Part shown: one piece after another, positions 56,054-64,000 of the stretch
Layout of the letters: every line of letters begins with the position of its first letter
Position numbering within the stretch: the first letter of the stretch is position 1
Origin: Bradyrhizobium iriomotense
Lineage (GTDB): Bacteria > Pseudomonadota > Alphaproteobacteria > Rhizobiales > Xanthobacteraceae
Assembly: GCF_018130765.1 (NCBI RefSeq)
Contig: NZ_JAFCJZ010000012.1
Location: 62,001-126,000 of the forward strand
Length of the DNA stretch: 64,000 nt
Reading direction: 5' to 3'
The notes under the pieces: model-generated
What the model saw: the letters and a program-made list of their open reading frames with translations, nothing else
Databases searched by the model: none
Told to the model about the DNA's origin: nothing
Translations under genes and position numbers: made by a program

Positions 56054-57139
56054 CTAATCATCCACATCGTCCTGCGTGCGTCCGAACAGGTGCACGATGC
56101 CCGGCGTTGCGATCGTCACGAACACGAAACGCGACAGGTGATGGGCTCCGACGAAGATTGGGTCGATATGCAGCGTCAGGGCCAGGGCCAGCATCGCGTC
56201 CATCGCGCCCGGCGCGAAGGCGACGACGACGTCTGAGAACTTCACCTGCGTGGTGAGCGCGACGATGCCGACGAAGATCGCGGAGACGGCGATGGCCACG
56301 GCAAACGAGCCCAGCGCCGCGTTGATGTGGCCGGCGAGTGTCTTGATCCGCATCCGCGCGAAACGGCTGCCGATCAGTGCGCCGATGCCGACCAGCGCCA
56401 CGCCGCGCACCCAGTCCGGCAATCCGCCCTCGACCCAGCCCGCGCCATGCAGCACGCTGGAGCCGATCATCGCGCCGAACATCCAGCTCGCCGGAAACTT
56501 GACCAGCCGCAGCATGAGCGCTGCAGCCAGGGACGCCGCGACCAGCTGCAGCAGGCCGAGCGGCGAGGCGATCGTCGTCGTTAGCGTCGGCGCGGCCGAA
56601 GGCGCCACGCCCGCGAGTGCCAGCACCATCGGCAGCGCGGCGGTGAGGATGATGACGCGCATGGTCTGCACCACCGCGATGCCGGGCAGGTCGGCGCCGC
56701 GCTCGACGGCCAAAATCGTGATCTGCGACAGCGCGCCGGGGCTGCCGGCAAGGAAGGCCGAGGTGCGGTCCCAGCCATGGATGCGCTGGAGGTAATAGCT
56801 CGAGCCGAAGGTCGAGCAGAAAGTGGCGAGCGCGAGCAGCCCGATGGTGAGGGGATAGGCGCTGACCTGCTGGATCAGATGGCGCGAGACCACCGAGCCC
56901 AGCGAGATGCCGAGCAGCACCAGCACGGTCTGGGTCAGGATCGGCGGCAGCATCAGCTGGCGGCCGGCGATCGCGGCGATCCCGACCGCGATCATCGAGC
57001 CCGAGATCAGGCCGCCGGGAAGGCCCGCGAAGAGAAATACGAGACCGCCGATGGTGCCGATGACGAGCGTTTCCACCGTGCTCAGGATCTTGGCACGGCT
57101 CGGCCATTCGAACGGCAGGGAGGCGGTGATTTGCTTCAC
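56054..57139 (-). CDS. AbrB family membrane protein
   Basis: 361 residues with about 10 hydrophobic segments in two repeats. It carries AbrB/AmoA-like signatures: LVFLFAGLPGGLISGSMIAVGIAAIAGR, SPGALSQITILAVERGAD, FPASWMFGAMIGSSVLHG, AFAPGAMDAMLALALTLHIDPIFVGAHHLSRF. E. coli AbrB was named as a regulator of aidB; the family is thought to transport a small substrate. Convergent with dsbB, with a 1-bp gap between stops. Confidence 0.87.
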   Translation of the reverse strand: MKQITASLPFEWPSRAKILSTVETLVIGTIGGLVFLFAGLPGGLISGSMIAVGIAAIAGRQLMLPPILTQTVLVLLGISLGSVVSRHLIQQVSAYPLTIGLLALATFCSTFGSSYYLQRIHGWDRTSAFLAGSPGALSQITILAVERGADLPGIAVVQTMRVIILTAALPMVLALAGVAPSAAPTLTTTIASPLGLLQLVAASLAAALMLRLVKFPASWMFGAMIGSSVLHGAGWVEGGLPDWVRGVALVGIGALIGSRFARMRIKTLAGHINAALGSFAVAIAVSAIFVGIVALTTQVKFSDVVVAFAPGAMDAMLALALTLHIDPIFVGAHHLSRFVFVTIATPGIVHLFGRTQDDVDD

Positions 57140-57241
57140 GCCGCCTTATCGCAAATCAGCGAGAGGCGCACAATTGCGGCTACGTCATGCCGCAATGCGC
57201 GACGCCTCTCCTTGATGCTCGCGAACCGTATTGTGACGGAT

Positions 57242-57514
57242 TTACTTCTTGTCGGCGGGCGCAGCGGTGCCGGCCTTCGCTTCCTTCATGCACTCGCGGC
57301 GAAACTTCTTGCGCTCCTTGCCCTTCAGGGCCTTGGCATCCGCCTGCTTGGAGCATTCGAGCGACTCGGCCGAGCGCTCCTTCGGAGCCGCCTTCTTGTC
57401 GGCGGTGGCAGCGGCATCGGTCTTGGCAGCTGGCGCTGTGGCCTGCGCGAAGGCGGAGCCGGAGGCGAGCAGGGAGACGAGGACGGCGGCGGCGAGGCGA
57501 GAGGCGAGGGTCAT
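57242..57514 (-). CDS. PsiF family secreted protein
   Basis: 90 residues from ATG 57514 (MTLASRLAAAVLVSLLASGSAFAQ signal peptide). Mature part is Ala/Lys-rich and contains one PsiF-like repeat: ESLECSKQADAKALKGKERKKFRRECMKEAKAG with its two cysteines. PsiF proteins are phosphate-starvation-linked in E. coli; function unknown. The upstream open frame to 57604 has no signal peptide at its front. Confidence 0.82.
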   Translation of the reverse strand: MTLASRLAAAVLVSLLASGSAFAQATAPAAKTDAAATADKKAAPKERSAESLECSKQADAKALKGKERKKFRRECMKEAKAGTAAPADKK

Positions 57515-57725
57515 GATGTTGCACTCTTCTTGCGAATTGCGAAGGGCTGGAACGTCGGCTTGCGATGCTGAACGCGACATGAATGATTTGGATGGTGCGA
57601 TCACTATATTTTTGCGGCGAAAGCCATCGCTTCCTTGTCGCGAGCCGGCGGCACGCTAGGATAGCAATCCTCGTTTCACTTCCCCCAAAGGGAAGATCAA
57701 GGGAAGACCAAGGAGGAGATCAGGG

Positions 57726-58217
57726 ATGACCAATCAGACAAAATTGCTGTGTGCGATTGTGACTTCGGGTGTCGTGGCATTGATGGCCGCCGCCCCGGCG
57801 CAGGCGCTGACCTCGCAGGAGTGCAGCGCGAAATATCAGGCCGCCAAGAAGGACGGCTCGCTCGGCACCATGAAGTGGAACGACTTCCGCAAGGCCCAGT
57901 GCGGTGCCGATGCGACGCCCGCCGCTGCGCCGACCGCGGCTGCTCCGGCCGCACCTGCCGCTCCGGCCGAACCGAAGCAGGCCAAGAAGGAGGCGGCTCC
58001 CGCCGCCGCGCCGACGCTGCCGGCCGGCCCCGCGATCTATCCGAATGCGGTCGATCCGAAATACGCCAAGGAGCCCGCAGGCAAGGCGCGCCTGCACACC
58101 TGCGTCGACCAGTACAATGCCAACAAGACCACCAACGGCAATGGCGGCTTGAAGTGGATCCAGAAAGGTGGCGGCTATTACAGCGAATGCACCAAGAAGC
58201 TGAAGGGCGCCGCCTGA
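57726..58217 (+). CDS. Secreted Ala/Pro-rich protein with two Cys motifs
   Basis: 163 residues. Signal peptide (LLCAIVTSGVVALMAAAPAQA), an N-terminal LTSQECSAKYQAAKKDGSLGTMKWNDFRKAQC motif like PsiF-type units, an Ala/Pro linker of about 40 residues and a C-terminal part (YAKEPAGKARLHTCVDQYNANKTTNGNGGLKWIQKGGGYYSECTKKL) with a similar spacing. The two domains look like diverged copies of one repeat. SD GGAGG lies upstream. Divergent from the PsiF gene. Confidence 0.8.
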   Translation: MTNQTKLLCAIVTSGVVALMAAAPAQALTSQECSAKYQAAKKDGSLGTMKWNDFRKAQCGADATPAAAPTAAAPAAPAAPAEPKQAKKEAAPAAAPTLPAGPAIYPNAVDPKYAKEPAGKARLHTCVDQYNANKTTNGNGGLKWIQKGGGYYSECTKKLKGAA

Positions 58218-58238
58218 GCTTCGACGGAACGGGATGCG

Positions 58239-58266
58239 ATGGCCGGGGCAAAGCTCCGGCCATTTT
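58239..58266 (+). terminator. Rho-independent terminator
   Basis: ATGGCCGG and CCGGCCAT form an 8-bp stem around a 9-nt loop, followed by TTTT. Positioned 22 bp after the secreted-protein gene stop and shared with the convergent TetR gene end. Confidence 0.7.
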
Positions 58267-58280
58267 CGTTTGATCCGAGT

Positions 58281-58829
58281 CTAGTCCAGGAGCTTCTCGG
58301 CCGACTTCGCCACGAGCTGCGAGCGCTTGCGCGGGCCGCGCTCGACGAACAGCAGGCTCTGGCCGAAGATGAAGCAATAGAACAGGAAGGCCTGCGCCTC
58401 GGCTTCCTCGGCCTCTAAGCCGGTCGCGCGATAGAGCTCGGCAACGTGCTTGAGCCGCGCTGCGTCGACGCTCGCCACTGCCGCCGCGGCGTTCTCGTCC
58501 GCGCGCGCCCATTGCCGGATCGCGAGCTCGATCGCCATGCCTTCCGGATTGAGGCGCTCGGAATAGAGCTGGATCACCGCCTTCAGCCGCTCGCGGGGTG
58601 CCTCGCCATCGAGGCTCGTCTGCTGCGCGATCGACGCCGCGCGCCCCTCGCGCCAGCGTTCCAGCATGGCCTCGAGCAGCGCGGCGCGGTCGGCGAAACG
58701 GCGGTAGAAGCCACCCTTGGTGACGCCGAGATTCTTGGCGAGCACCTCGACCCTGACACCCTCGACCCCCGAGCGGGCGAGCTCGGCGAACCCCGCCTCG
58801 ACCCAGACATCGCCCTTGCCGTCACTCAT
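58281..58829 (-). CDS. TetR family transcriptional regulator
   Basis: 182 residues. N-terminal HTH reads AGFAELARSGVEGVRVEVLAKNLGVTKGGFYRRFADRAALLEAML, the classical TetR fingerprint. The C-terminal domain is helical and ligand-binding, unassigned. It is divergent from two thioesterase genes, with a paired palindrome between them (58853-58902), so it very probably represses that operon and itself. Confidence 0.9.
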   Translation of the reverse strand: MSDGKGDVWVEAGFAELARSGVEGVRVEVLAKNLGVTKGGFYRRFADRAALLEAMLERWREGRAASIAQQTSLDGEAPRERLKAVIQLYSERLNPEGMAIELAIRQWARADENAAAAVASVDAARLKHVAELYRATGLEAEEAEAQAFLFYCFIFGQSLLFVERGPRKRSQLVAKSAEKLLD

Positions 58830-58852
58830 GAAGGAAGCCTCACCAGTTCTTG

Positions 58853-58902
58853 ATACGGTACCGTATTGCTAGCGCGCCGGAGCCCTGATACGCTACCGTA
58901 TC
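58853..58902. promoter_or_regulatory. Paired palindromic operator for the TetR regulator
   Basis: Perfect 14-bp palindrome ATACGGTACCGTAT at 58853-58866, and GATACG-CTAC-CGTATC at 58887-58902 with two central mismatches. The centres are 35 bp apart in the 109-bp divergent region between the TetR gene and the thioesterase gene. Arms ATACG/CGTAT are shared by both copies, as expected for two dimer sites. Confidence 0.8.
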
Positions 58903-58938
58903 AACAAGCAAAGAGCAGAATGGCAGGGAGAAAATGCG

Positions 58939-59367
58939 ATGGAGCGGGAGGCGACCTATCGCGGCACGGTTTATCCGTGGCAATGCGACCATGTCGGCCA
59001 CATGAACATCATGTGGTATGTCGGCAAATTCGACGAGGCCAACTGGAACCTGTTCGCCCGCCTCGGGCTGACGCCGAGTTACCTGCGCAGCTCCGGGCGC
59101 GGCATGGCCGCGGTCCAGCAGAACATCGTCTACAAGCGCGAGTTGCTCGCCGGCGACATCGTCGAGATCCACAGCCACCTGCTTGAGGTCCACGACAAGT
59201 CGATCCGCTTCCGGCACGACATGCGGAATGCCGAGACCGGGGAGATCGCCGCGACGTGCGAGATCACCGGCGTGCATCTGGACCGTCAACTCCGCAAGTC
59301 CGCGCCGTTCACCGATGCCATCCGCGAGATCGCGATGAGGCATCTCGCTGAACCCGCGGAGGCCTGA
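58939..59367 (+). CDS. Acyl-CoA thioesterase, 4HBT/YbgC-like
   Basis: 142 residues of single hotdog fold. Active-site pattern QCDHVGHMNIMWYVGKFDEANW, with the Asp of the 4HBT family, and core strand IVYKRELLAGDIVEIHSHLLEVHDKSIRFRHDM. Cleaves acyl-CoA thioesters; acyl chain unknown. It is the first gene of a TetR-controlled unit, followed after 4 bp by the second thioesterase. Confidence 0.85.
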   Translation: MEREATYRGTVYPWQCDHVGHMNIMWYVGKFDEANWNLFARLGLTPSYLRSSGRGMAAVQQNIVYKRELLAGDIVEIHSHLLEVHDKSIRFRHDMRNAETGEIAATCEITGVHLDRQLRKSAPFTDAIREIAMRHLAEPAEA

Positions 59368-59370
59368 GCC

Positions 59371-59847
59371 ATGGCTGCGTTCGAGCCGAAAAACCCGGGC
59401 TATCGCGCGGCGACTGTCGCCATGTTCGACGCCCAGCCGGCGATGCGCACGCTCGGCATCGTGATCGTCCGTCTCGCGCCGGGCGAGGTCGAGCTGGCGA
59501 TGCTGCATGCGCCGGCCTTCACACAGCAGAACGGTTTTATCCATGCCGGCATCATCACGGCCGGGCTCGACAACGCCTGCGGCGTTGCCGCCTTCACCTT
59601 GATGCCGCCGGAGGCCGATATCCTCACCGTCGAGTTCAAGACCACGCTGCTCGCGCCCGCCCGCGGCGAGCGTTTCGTCTTCAAGGCCGAGGTGGTCAAG
59701 CCCGGCCGCACGCTCACCTTCTGCGAGGCAAAGGCCTTCGCCGAGCATGACGGCAAGACCACACTGATCGCGACGATGACCGGGACACTGATGGCGATGT
59801 TGCCTCGCCCTGCGACTTCGCATGAACCGCGCGCGTCCCGCGCATAG
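59371..59847 (+). CDS. PaaI family thioesterase
   Basis: 158 residues, hotdog fold of the PaaI type: EVELAMLHAPAFTQQNGFIHAGIITAGLDNACGVAAF contains the HxG and catalytic Asn/Asp region, and VEFKTTLLAPARGERFVFKAEVVKPGRTLTFCEAKAF the second half. Two different thioesterases in one transcript with a TetR regulator point to acyl-CoA or phenylacetate-like metabolism control (inference). Confidence 0.87.
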   Translation: MAAFEPKNPGYRAATVAMFDAQPAMRTLGIVIVRLAPGEVELAMLHAPAFTQQNGFIHAGIITAGLDNACGVAAFTLMPPEADILTVEFKTTLLAPARGERFVFKAEVVKPGRTLTFCEAKAFAEHDGKTTLIATMTGTLMAMLPRPATSHEPRASRA

Positions 59848-59891
59848 CGGCGATTGACAAGCCTGGCGGCGCGTTCCTTGATGCGAACGCC

Positions 59892-60275
59892 ATGCTTGCA
59901 AGTCTCGGCCTCATCCTGCTCTGCCAGTTGATCGGCGAAGCCGTCGTGCGCGGCCTCGGCCTGCCATTGCCGGGACCCGTGCTCGGACTGCTGCTGCTCC
60001 TGATCCTGCTGCTCGCGCGCGACCGCTTTGCGTTGTTCGCGCACGGACCGCTGCGCGACAACGGCATCGAGACGGCGAGCAAGGGCCTTCTGGCCCATCT
60101 CTCGCTGCTCTTCGTGCCGGCCGGCGTCGGCGTCGTGCAGAAGCTCGACCTCCTCGCCTCTCACGGCATTGCCATCGTCGTCGTGCTCGCGCTGTCCGTG
60201 GTCGTCACGCTGCTCGCGACTGTGCTGACCTTCCGCCTCGTCAGCCGCCTGTTGAGGCAACAGGACGCGCGATGA
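59892..60275 (+). CDS. LrgA/CidA family membrane protein
   Basis: 127 residues with four hydrophobic helices. Family marks: LGLPLPGPVLGLLLLLILL, and KGLLAHLSLLFVPAGVGVV. LrgA/CidA proteins act with LrgB in holin-like membrane processes or small-molecule export. Its 3' end overlaps the LrgB gene by 4 bp, so the two are translationally coupled. Confidence 0.88.
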   Translation: MLASLGLILLCQLIGEAVVRGLGLPLPGPVLGLLLLLILLLARDRFALFAHGPLRDNGIETASKGLLAHLSLLFVPAGVGVVQKLDLLASHGIAIVVVLALSVVVTLLATVLTFRLVSRLLRQQDAR

Positions 60276-60994
60276 CGGACAACCCGTTCTCGCTCTGGGT
60301 CTATCTCTCGCAGTCCCCGCTGCTATGGCTGACCGTGACCCTGCTGGTCTATGCGAGCACGGATGCGGTGTCGCTGGCGACGCGGCGCCATCCGCTCGCC
60401 AATCCCGTGCTGCATGCGATGTGGATCATCGGTGCGTTCCTGCTCCTGACCGGCACCTCCTACACGACCTATTTCGCCGGTGCGCAGTTCGTGCACTTCC
60501 TGCTGGGACCCGCCACCGTCGCGCTCGCCGTGCCGCTCTATGAGAACCGCAGGCGCGTGGTTTCATCCATCGTGCCGATGCTGGTGGCGCTGGTCGCGGG
60601 CTCGGTCACGGCGGTGGTGTCGGTGGTGCTGCTGGCCGAGCTCGCCGGCCTGCCGCGCGACGTGGTGCTGTCGCTGGCGCCGAAATCCGTCACCGCCGGC
60701 GTCGCCATGGGCATCGCCGAATCCCTGCACGCCGATCCTTCGCTGGCGGCGGTCGCGGTGATCCTGACCGGCATCATGGGCGCGATCATCGTGACGCCGC
60801 TGATGAATCGCACCGGCATCACCGATTACCGGGCTCGCGGCTTTGCCGCGGGCCTTGCCGCGCACGGCATCGGGACGGCGCGCGCCTTCCAGGTCGACGA
60901 GATCGCCGGCGTCTTCTCCGGCATCGCCATGAGCCTGAACGCTTTGGTGACCTCGTTCCTGGTCCCCTTGGCGGTCACGCTGCTGGTGCGATGA
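60272..60994 (+). CDS. LrgB family membrane protein
   Basis: 240 residues with six or seven helices. LrgB signatures: PLYENRRRVVSSIVPMLVALVAGS, LAPKSVTAGVAMGIAESLHADPSLAAVAVILTGIMGA, FAAGLAAHGIGTARAFQVDEIAGVFSGIAMSLNAL. Partner of the overlapping LrgA-like gene. Confidence 0.9.
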   Translation: MTDNPFSLWVYLSQSPLLWLTVTLLVYASTDAVSLATRRHPLANPVLHAMWIIGAFLLLTGTSYTTYFAGAQFVHFLLGPATVALAVPLYENRRRVVSSIVPMLVALVAGSVTAVVSVVLLAELAGLPRDVVLSLAPKSVTAGVAMGIAESLHADPSLAAVAVILTGIMGAIIVTPLMNRTGITDYRARGFAAGLAAHGIGTARAFQVDEIAGVFSGIAMSLNALVTSFLVPLAVTLLVR

Positions 60995-61082
60995 CATCGC
61001 CGCCGCGACACTCTATATGGTCGGTAACAATTCCCGGTCCCAAACCGTATTTGCCGAAGATGGGACCGAAACGGGACGAGAT

Positions 61083-61745
61083 ATGACTGGATCTTGGAGT
61101 AAGAATCGCCTGGTGCCGACCCGGCGCGCGGCGCTGGCGCTGATCGGGGCGGGCGCGCTCGTGGTAGGTGGAATCACTTCGGCGCGGGCAGCCGCCGCCG
61201 ATGACGAGGTGCTGACCGAAACCAAGGTGCTGCGCGATCCTGATACGCCGGTCGCCGGCAATCCCGACGGCAACATCACGATCGTCGAATGGTCCGACTA
61301 CAACTGCCCCTATTGCCGCAAGCTCGAGCCCGAGCTGCGCCAGGTCGTTCAGGATGACGGCAAGGTGAGGCTGGTGATGAAGGATTGGCCGATCCTCGGG
61401 CCGGTCTCGGTCACGGCAGCGCGGATCGCGCTCGCGGCCAAATTCCAGGACAAGTACCACCAGGCCCATGACGCCATGATGGGCGTCTCTTCGCGTCTGA
61501 CCGAGCCGCGCATCAACGAGCTGCTCGCGGCCGCCGGCGTCGACATGGACCGGTTGAAGCGCGATCTCACCGGTCATGCCAAGGACATCGACGCCATCCT
61601 CAAGCGCAACAACGAGCAGGCCGAAGCCTTCGGTTTCCGCGGCACCCCGTCCTTCATCGTCGGCAAGTACCGCGTACCCGGCGTGCTCAGCATGACCGAA
61701 TTCGAGCAGGTCATCGCCGATGCCCGCAAAGCCAAGATGAACTGA
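61083..61745 (+). CDS. DsbA family thiol:disulfide oxidoreductase
   Basis: 220 residues from ATG 61083. A twin-arginine-like motif (PTRRAALALIGAGAL) starts the signal. Thioredoxin fold with CPYC in VEWSDYNCPYCRKLEPEL, cis-Pro near FRGTPSFIVGKYRVPG, and helical insert of the DsbA/DSBA-like type. It oxidises or isomerises cysteines in exported proteins. The upstream in-frame extension to 61017 has no signal features at its front. Confidence 0.88.
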   Translation: MTGSWSKNRLVPTRRAALALIGAGALVVGGITSARAAAADDEVLTETKVLRDPDTPVAGNPDGNITIVEWSDYNCPYCRKLEPELRQVVQDDGKVRLVMKDWPILGPVSVTAARIALAAKFQDKYHQAHDAMMGVSSRLTEPRINELLAAAGVDMDRLKRDLTGHAKDIDAILKRNNEQAEAFGFRGTPSFIVGKYRVPGVLSMTEFEQVIADARKAKMN

Positions 61746-61775
61746 CGCGCGCGATCGTTGAGCGCAGCCAACATG

Positions 61776-61807
61776 AAGGCGCCGCCGCGGACCCGCGACG
61801 GCGCCTT
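61776..61807. terminator. Strong hairpin between convergent genes
   Basis: AAGGCGCCG and CGGCGCCTT form a 9-bp stem extended by CGCG around a short loop, between the DsbA-like gene and the convergent small gene. No long T run follows, so it may act as a bidirectional stop or structural element. Confidence 0.5.
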
Positions 61808-61828
61808 GTTCATGTCGCTCGGACGGAA

Positions 61829-62035
61829 TTACTTGGACGAAATCCGGATCCAGTCCTTGTGGGCGCGATCACGCAGCGCTTCCCAATCGGCCTTGGCGAC
61901 ATCCCAGTTCACGATGGTGCGATTGGTGGTCGCGACCTCGCCATTGGCGACCGACGAGGTCTGCATGGAGTCGTGGACATAGACGCCGCCTGCAAGCAGC
62001 AGCGCGCCCAGGATCATTCCGAAAAAAGTTCTCAT
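61829..62035 (-). CDS. Small membrane-anchored protein
   Basis: 68 residues from ATG 62035 (MRTFFGMILGALLLAGGVYVHDS): one N-terminal transmembrane or signal segment, then an acidic and basic soluble tail (TNRTIVNWDVAKADWEALRDRAHKDWIRISSK). Common in Bradyrhizobiaceae; function unknown. The upstream open frame to 62128 would overlap the neighbouring hydrolase gene. Confidence 0.75.
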   Translation of the reverse strand: MRTFFGMILGALLLAGGVYVHDSMQTSSVANGEVATTNRTIVNWDVAKADWEALRDRAHKDWIRISSK

Positions 62036-62117
62036 AGCAAGCCTCCGGTGTCGCGCCGATAACGTCGGCACGGTGCGATGGTTCCGCGGCCATGCGGCGC
62101 ATCTAAGGAGAAGTTGT

Positions 62118-63188
62118 TCATTTCCCATTCAGCCACGCCATCAGCTCCGCGTTGATCTCGCGCGGATAGGTGTGGCTGAGGTCGTCGATCTCGCGGTAGG
62201 TGACGTCGGCGCCGGCGGCGGAGAGCGCAGTCTGCGTCTGCCGCGCGGTCTGCACCGGAAACATCCAGTCGAGCTTGCCGTGGGTGATGAAGATGGGCAG
62301 CCCCCGCATGCGCGCGGCGTCCGCCATCTCCGCCATTAGCGGATGGAAGGTCGCCGAGACCGGCGCAAGATGCGTGAAGGACGAAGCACTCTCAAGGCCG
62401 GTGACGTAGCAGAAGGTACCGCCATCGCTCATGCCTGTCAGCAGCATGCGCGAGGCGTCAATGCTCCAGCGGCTGCGGACGCTCTCGAGGATGCGCATCA
62501 GGTTCGGCGTGTCAGCGTCGTCGCCCATCAGTGCCCAGGTCGGGCCGGTCGCAGTCGGTGCCACCAGGATCGCGCCGAGACTGCGGGCGTCGCGCAGCCA
62601 GCTCCAGAGAAAGCCGCGGCCGTTGCCGCTGCCGCCATGCAGCGCGATCACCAGCGGCATGGCGCGGTCGGGCCTGTAATATTCGGGGACATAGACCGAG
62701 AAGCCGCCGCGGTTGCCGGGCTCGTTGTGGTCGTGGAAGATGCCGGTGTGCTCGCTCGCGCCGGCTTCCAGCCGCGTCAGCAGATCCTCGTTCTCGCGAT
62801 TTGCGGTGTTGAGGAAGAAGCTGCTTACCGGCGGAAATTGCGCCGCTAGGGGATAGAGCGCCTCCTGCGCGCGCGGCACGTGGCGTAGCGCGCGAAAGAC
62901 GGCGACGAGATCGCCATTGCCGCGCTCGACCTCGCGGATGCCGGCAAAGGCGGCGAGTGTCTCGTTGCAGGCGCGATCGAGTCGTTCGCGCAACCCGGCG
63001 AACTGCTCCGGCCATTCGCCGATCGCGGCGTGTGATATCTGCAGCGCTTCGTCCGGCGCACCGATCGCGTTCATCACCGAGGCAAAGGCCGGCGGGTGAA
63101 AATGCCGCTGGAAGAAGCCGAGTGCTTCAAGCGCATTGAGCAGCGGCGGCAGTACGGCCACGATGTCGTCGATCACGGCCTCGCTCAT
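62118..63188 (-). CDS. Alpha/beta hydrolase (esterase/PHB depolymerase-like)
   Basis: 356 residues. Oxyanion region LVIALHGGSGNG, nucleophile elbow LTGMSDGGTFCY (GxSxG), acid and His later (FITHGKLDWMFP; DDLSHTYPREI). An N-terminal extension of about 130 residues is helical and not recognised. The hydrolase core resembles the carboxylesterase/PHB-depolymerase group; substrate unknown. Cytoplasmic, no signal peptide. Confidence 0.82.
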   Translation of the reverse strand: MSEAVIDDIVAVLPPLLNALEALGFFQRHFHPPAFASVMNAIGAPDEALQISHAAIGEWPEQFAGLRERLDRACNETLAAFAGIREVERGNGDLVAVFRALRHVPRAQEALYPLAAQFPPVSSFFLNTANRENEDLLTRLEAGASEHTGIFHDHNEPGNRGGFSVYVPEYYRPDRAMPLVIALHGGSGNGRGFLWSWLRDARSLGAILVAPTATGPTWALMGDDADTPNLMRILESVRSRWSIDASRMLLTGMSDGGTFCYVTGLESASSFTHLAPVSATFHPLMAEMADAARMRGLPIFITHGKLDWMFPVQTARQTQTALSAAGADVTYREIDDLSHTYPREINAELMAWLNGK

Positions 63189-63209
63189 CGCGGCTTCCCT
63201 GGCTTGGGG

Positions 63210-64000
63210 TCAATGTAGCTTCGGCGCCTTCAAAAGCTTGAAGCGGTCGGTCGAGGTCACCGTGACGTCGAAGGTGACGCCCTCATGATGGATGGTCAGC
63301 GGCACGTCGACGCCGGCGGCGCCGAGAGCCCACATCTTCCTGTAGAACGCAGTCTGGCTCGTGATCTTCTCGCCGTCCACGGCGAGGATGACGTCGCCGG
63401 TCTTGAGCTCGGCGCGTGCGGCCGGGCCGTTGGCGGAGATCCCGATCACCACCACGCGGTTGTCGATCTCGGTCGAGTAGAGCCCGAGCCAGGGCCGGGA
63501 CGGCTTGTTGACGCGGCCGAACTTGCGCAGATCCTCCAGGATCGGCTTCAAGAGGTCGATCGGCACGATCATGTTGACGTGCTCGGCCTTGCCGTCGCGT
63601 TCACGCTCGAGCTGCAGCGAACCAATGCCGATCAACTCGCCGCGTTCGTTGAGCAGGCCGGTGCCGCCCCAGTTCGGGTGCGCGGGATAGGTGAAGACGG
63701 CTTCATCCAGGAGATATTCCCAGTAGCCGGCGAATTCCTGCTTGGCCACGATCTGGCTCGCGACCGATCGCGTGCGGCCGCCGGCGCCGCCGACCACGAC
63801 GCGGTCGCCGATGCGGGTATCGGCCGAATTGCCGAGTGGCAAGGGTTCGACGTCGAGCTCGCCGAGTGCCTGCACGAGGCCGAAGCCGGTGACGGAATCG
63901 AAACCGAGCGCATGCCCCTCGACGACGCGTCCATCTGCGAGATGCAGCCACACCGATTCCGCCTCGGTGATGAGATAGCCGATGGTGAGCACCAGCCCGT
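63210..64000 (-). CDS. HtrA/DegP-like trypsin-fold protein with PDZ, catalytic residues altered (partial)
   Basis: The frame runs off the window end, so the N-terminus and catalytic His are not visible; 263 residues are seen. It has the S1C trypsin half (ALGFDSVTGFGLVQALGELDVEPLPLGNSA ... FTYPAHPNWGGTGLLNERGELIGIGSLQ) followed by a PDZ domain (VVVIGISANGPAARAELKTGDVILAVDGEKITS). In active HtrA the Asp is in TDLA and the Ser in GNSGG; here the equivalents read TGFG and NWGG, so both are replaced. A pseudoprotease with a binding role is likely. Confidence 0.75.
   Translation of the reverse strand, partial: GLVLTIGYLITEAESVWLHLADGRVVEGHALGFDSVTGFGLVQALGELDVEPLPLGNSADTRIGDRVVVGGAGGRTRSVASQIVAKQEFAGYWEYLLDEAVFTYPAHPNWGGTGLLNERGELIGIGSLQLERERDGKAEHVNMIVPIDLLKPILEDLRKFGRVNKPSRPWLGLYSTEIDNRVVVIGISANGPAARAELKTGDVILAVDGEKITSQTAFYRKMWALGAAGVDVPLTIHHEGVTFDVTVTSTDRFKLLKAPKLH

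Overview
The window is GC-rich alphaproteobacterial chromosome, most likely Bradyrhizobium or a close relative. The evidence is the protein families (DUF1013, NdvA-type glucan exporter, OmpW, PsiF-like and other small secreted proteins), the GTG/TTG starts, and several intergenic palindromic repeats of the kind common in that genus. No species can be named from the sequence alone.

Left chromosomal part (1-34338). It starts inside propionyl-CoA synthetase (prpE) and runs through a lipoprotein, an OmpW-type porin, a DUF1013 regulator, the ispH-thrB-rnhA run (isoprenoid, threonine, RNase HI), a peroxiredoxin, a DUF924 protein, fadD, a D,D-carboxypeptidase with a Lys/Ala/Pro tail, the NdvA-like exporter, an NMT1-like binding protein, a HisE-like protein, a DedA/YqaA membrane protein and aspartase. 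Next is a block that looks catabolic: two nitronate monooxygenase paralogues around a thioesterase and a CoA ligase. Then come secreted proteins, a GMC oxidoreductase, a histidine kinase/response regulator pair and a large DUF2235 hydrolase.

Integrated island (34339-55285, about 20.9 kb). It is bounded by a 17-bp direct repeat. The right copy is the 3' end of a tRNA-Leu(CAA) gene, and a tyrosine integrase with a helix-turn-helix partner lies against it. Inside, base composition and codon use are clearly less GC-rich. The cargo is rich in nucleic-acid enzymes and likely phage defence: an ApeA-like HEPN protein, a 609-aa protein with a GIY-YIG nuclease core set in about nine helix-turn-helix units, another HEPN-like protein, two unrelated PD-(D/E)XK nucleases, an XRE-Dam methyltransferase fusion, a serine recombinase, an HpaI-type aldolase and a secreted Sel1/peptidoglycan-binding protein. 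A 965-aa apparent primase-helicase fusion, preceded by a 48-aa ribbon-helix-helix protein with a TTG start, probably replicates or maintains the element.

Right chromosomal part (55286-64000). It carries dsbB, an AbrB-family membrane protein, PsiF-like secreted proteins, a TetR regulator divergent from two thioesterases with a paired palindromic operator between them, lrgA/lrgB-type genes, a DsbA-like thiol oxidoreductase, an alpha/beta hydrolase, and a truncated HtrA-like protein that seems to have lost catalytic Asp and Ser.

The best candidates for something undescribed are the HTH-array/GIY-YIG protein and its apparent operon with the ApeA-like gene, and the primase-helicase of the island.
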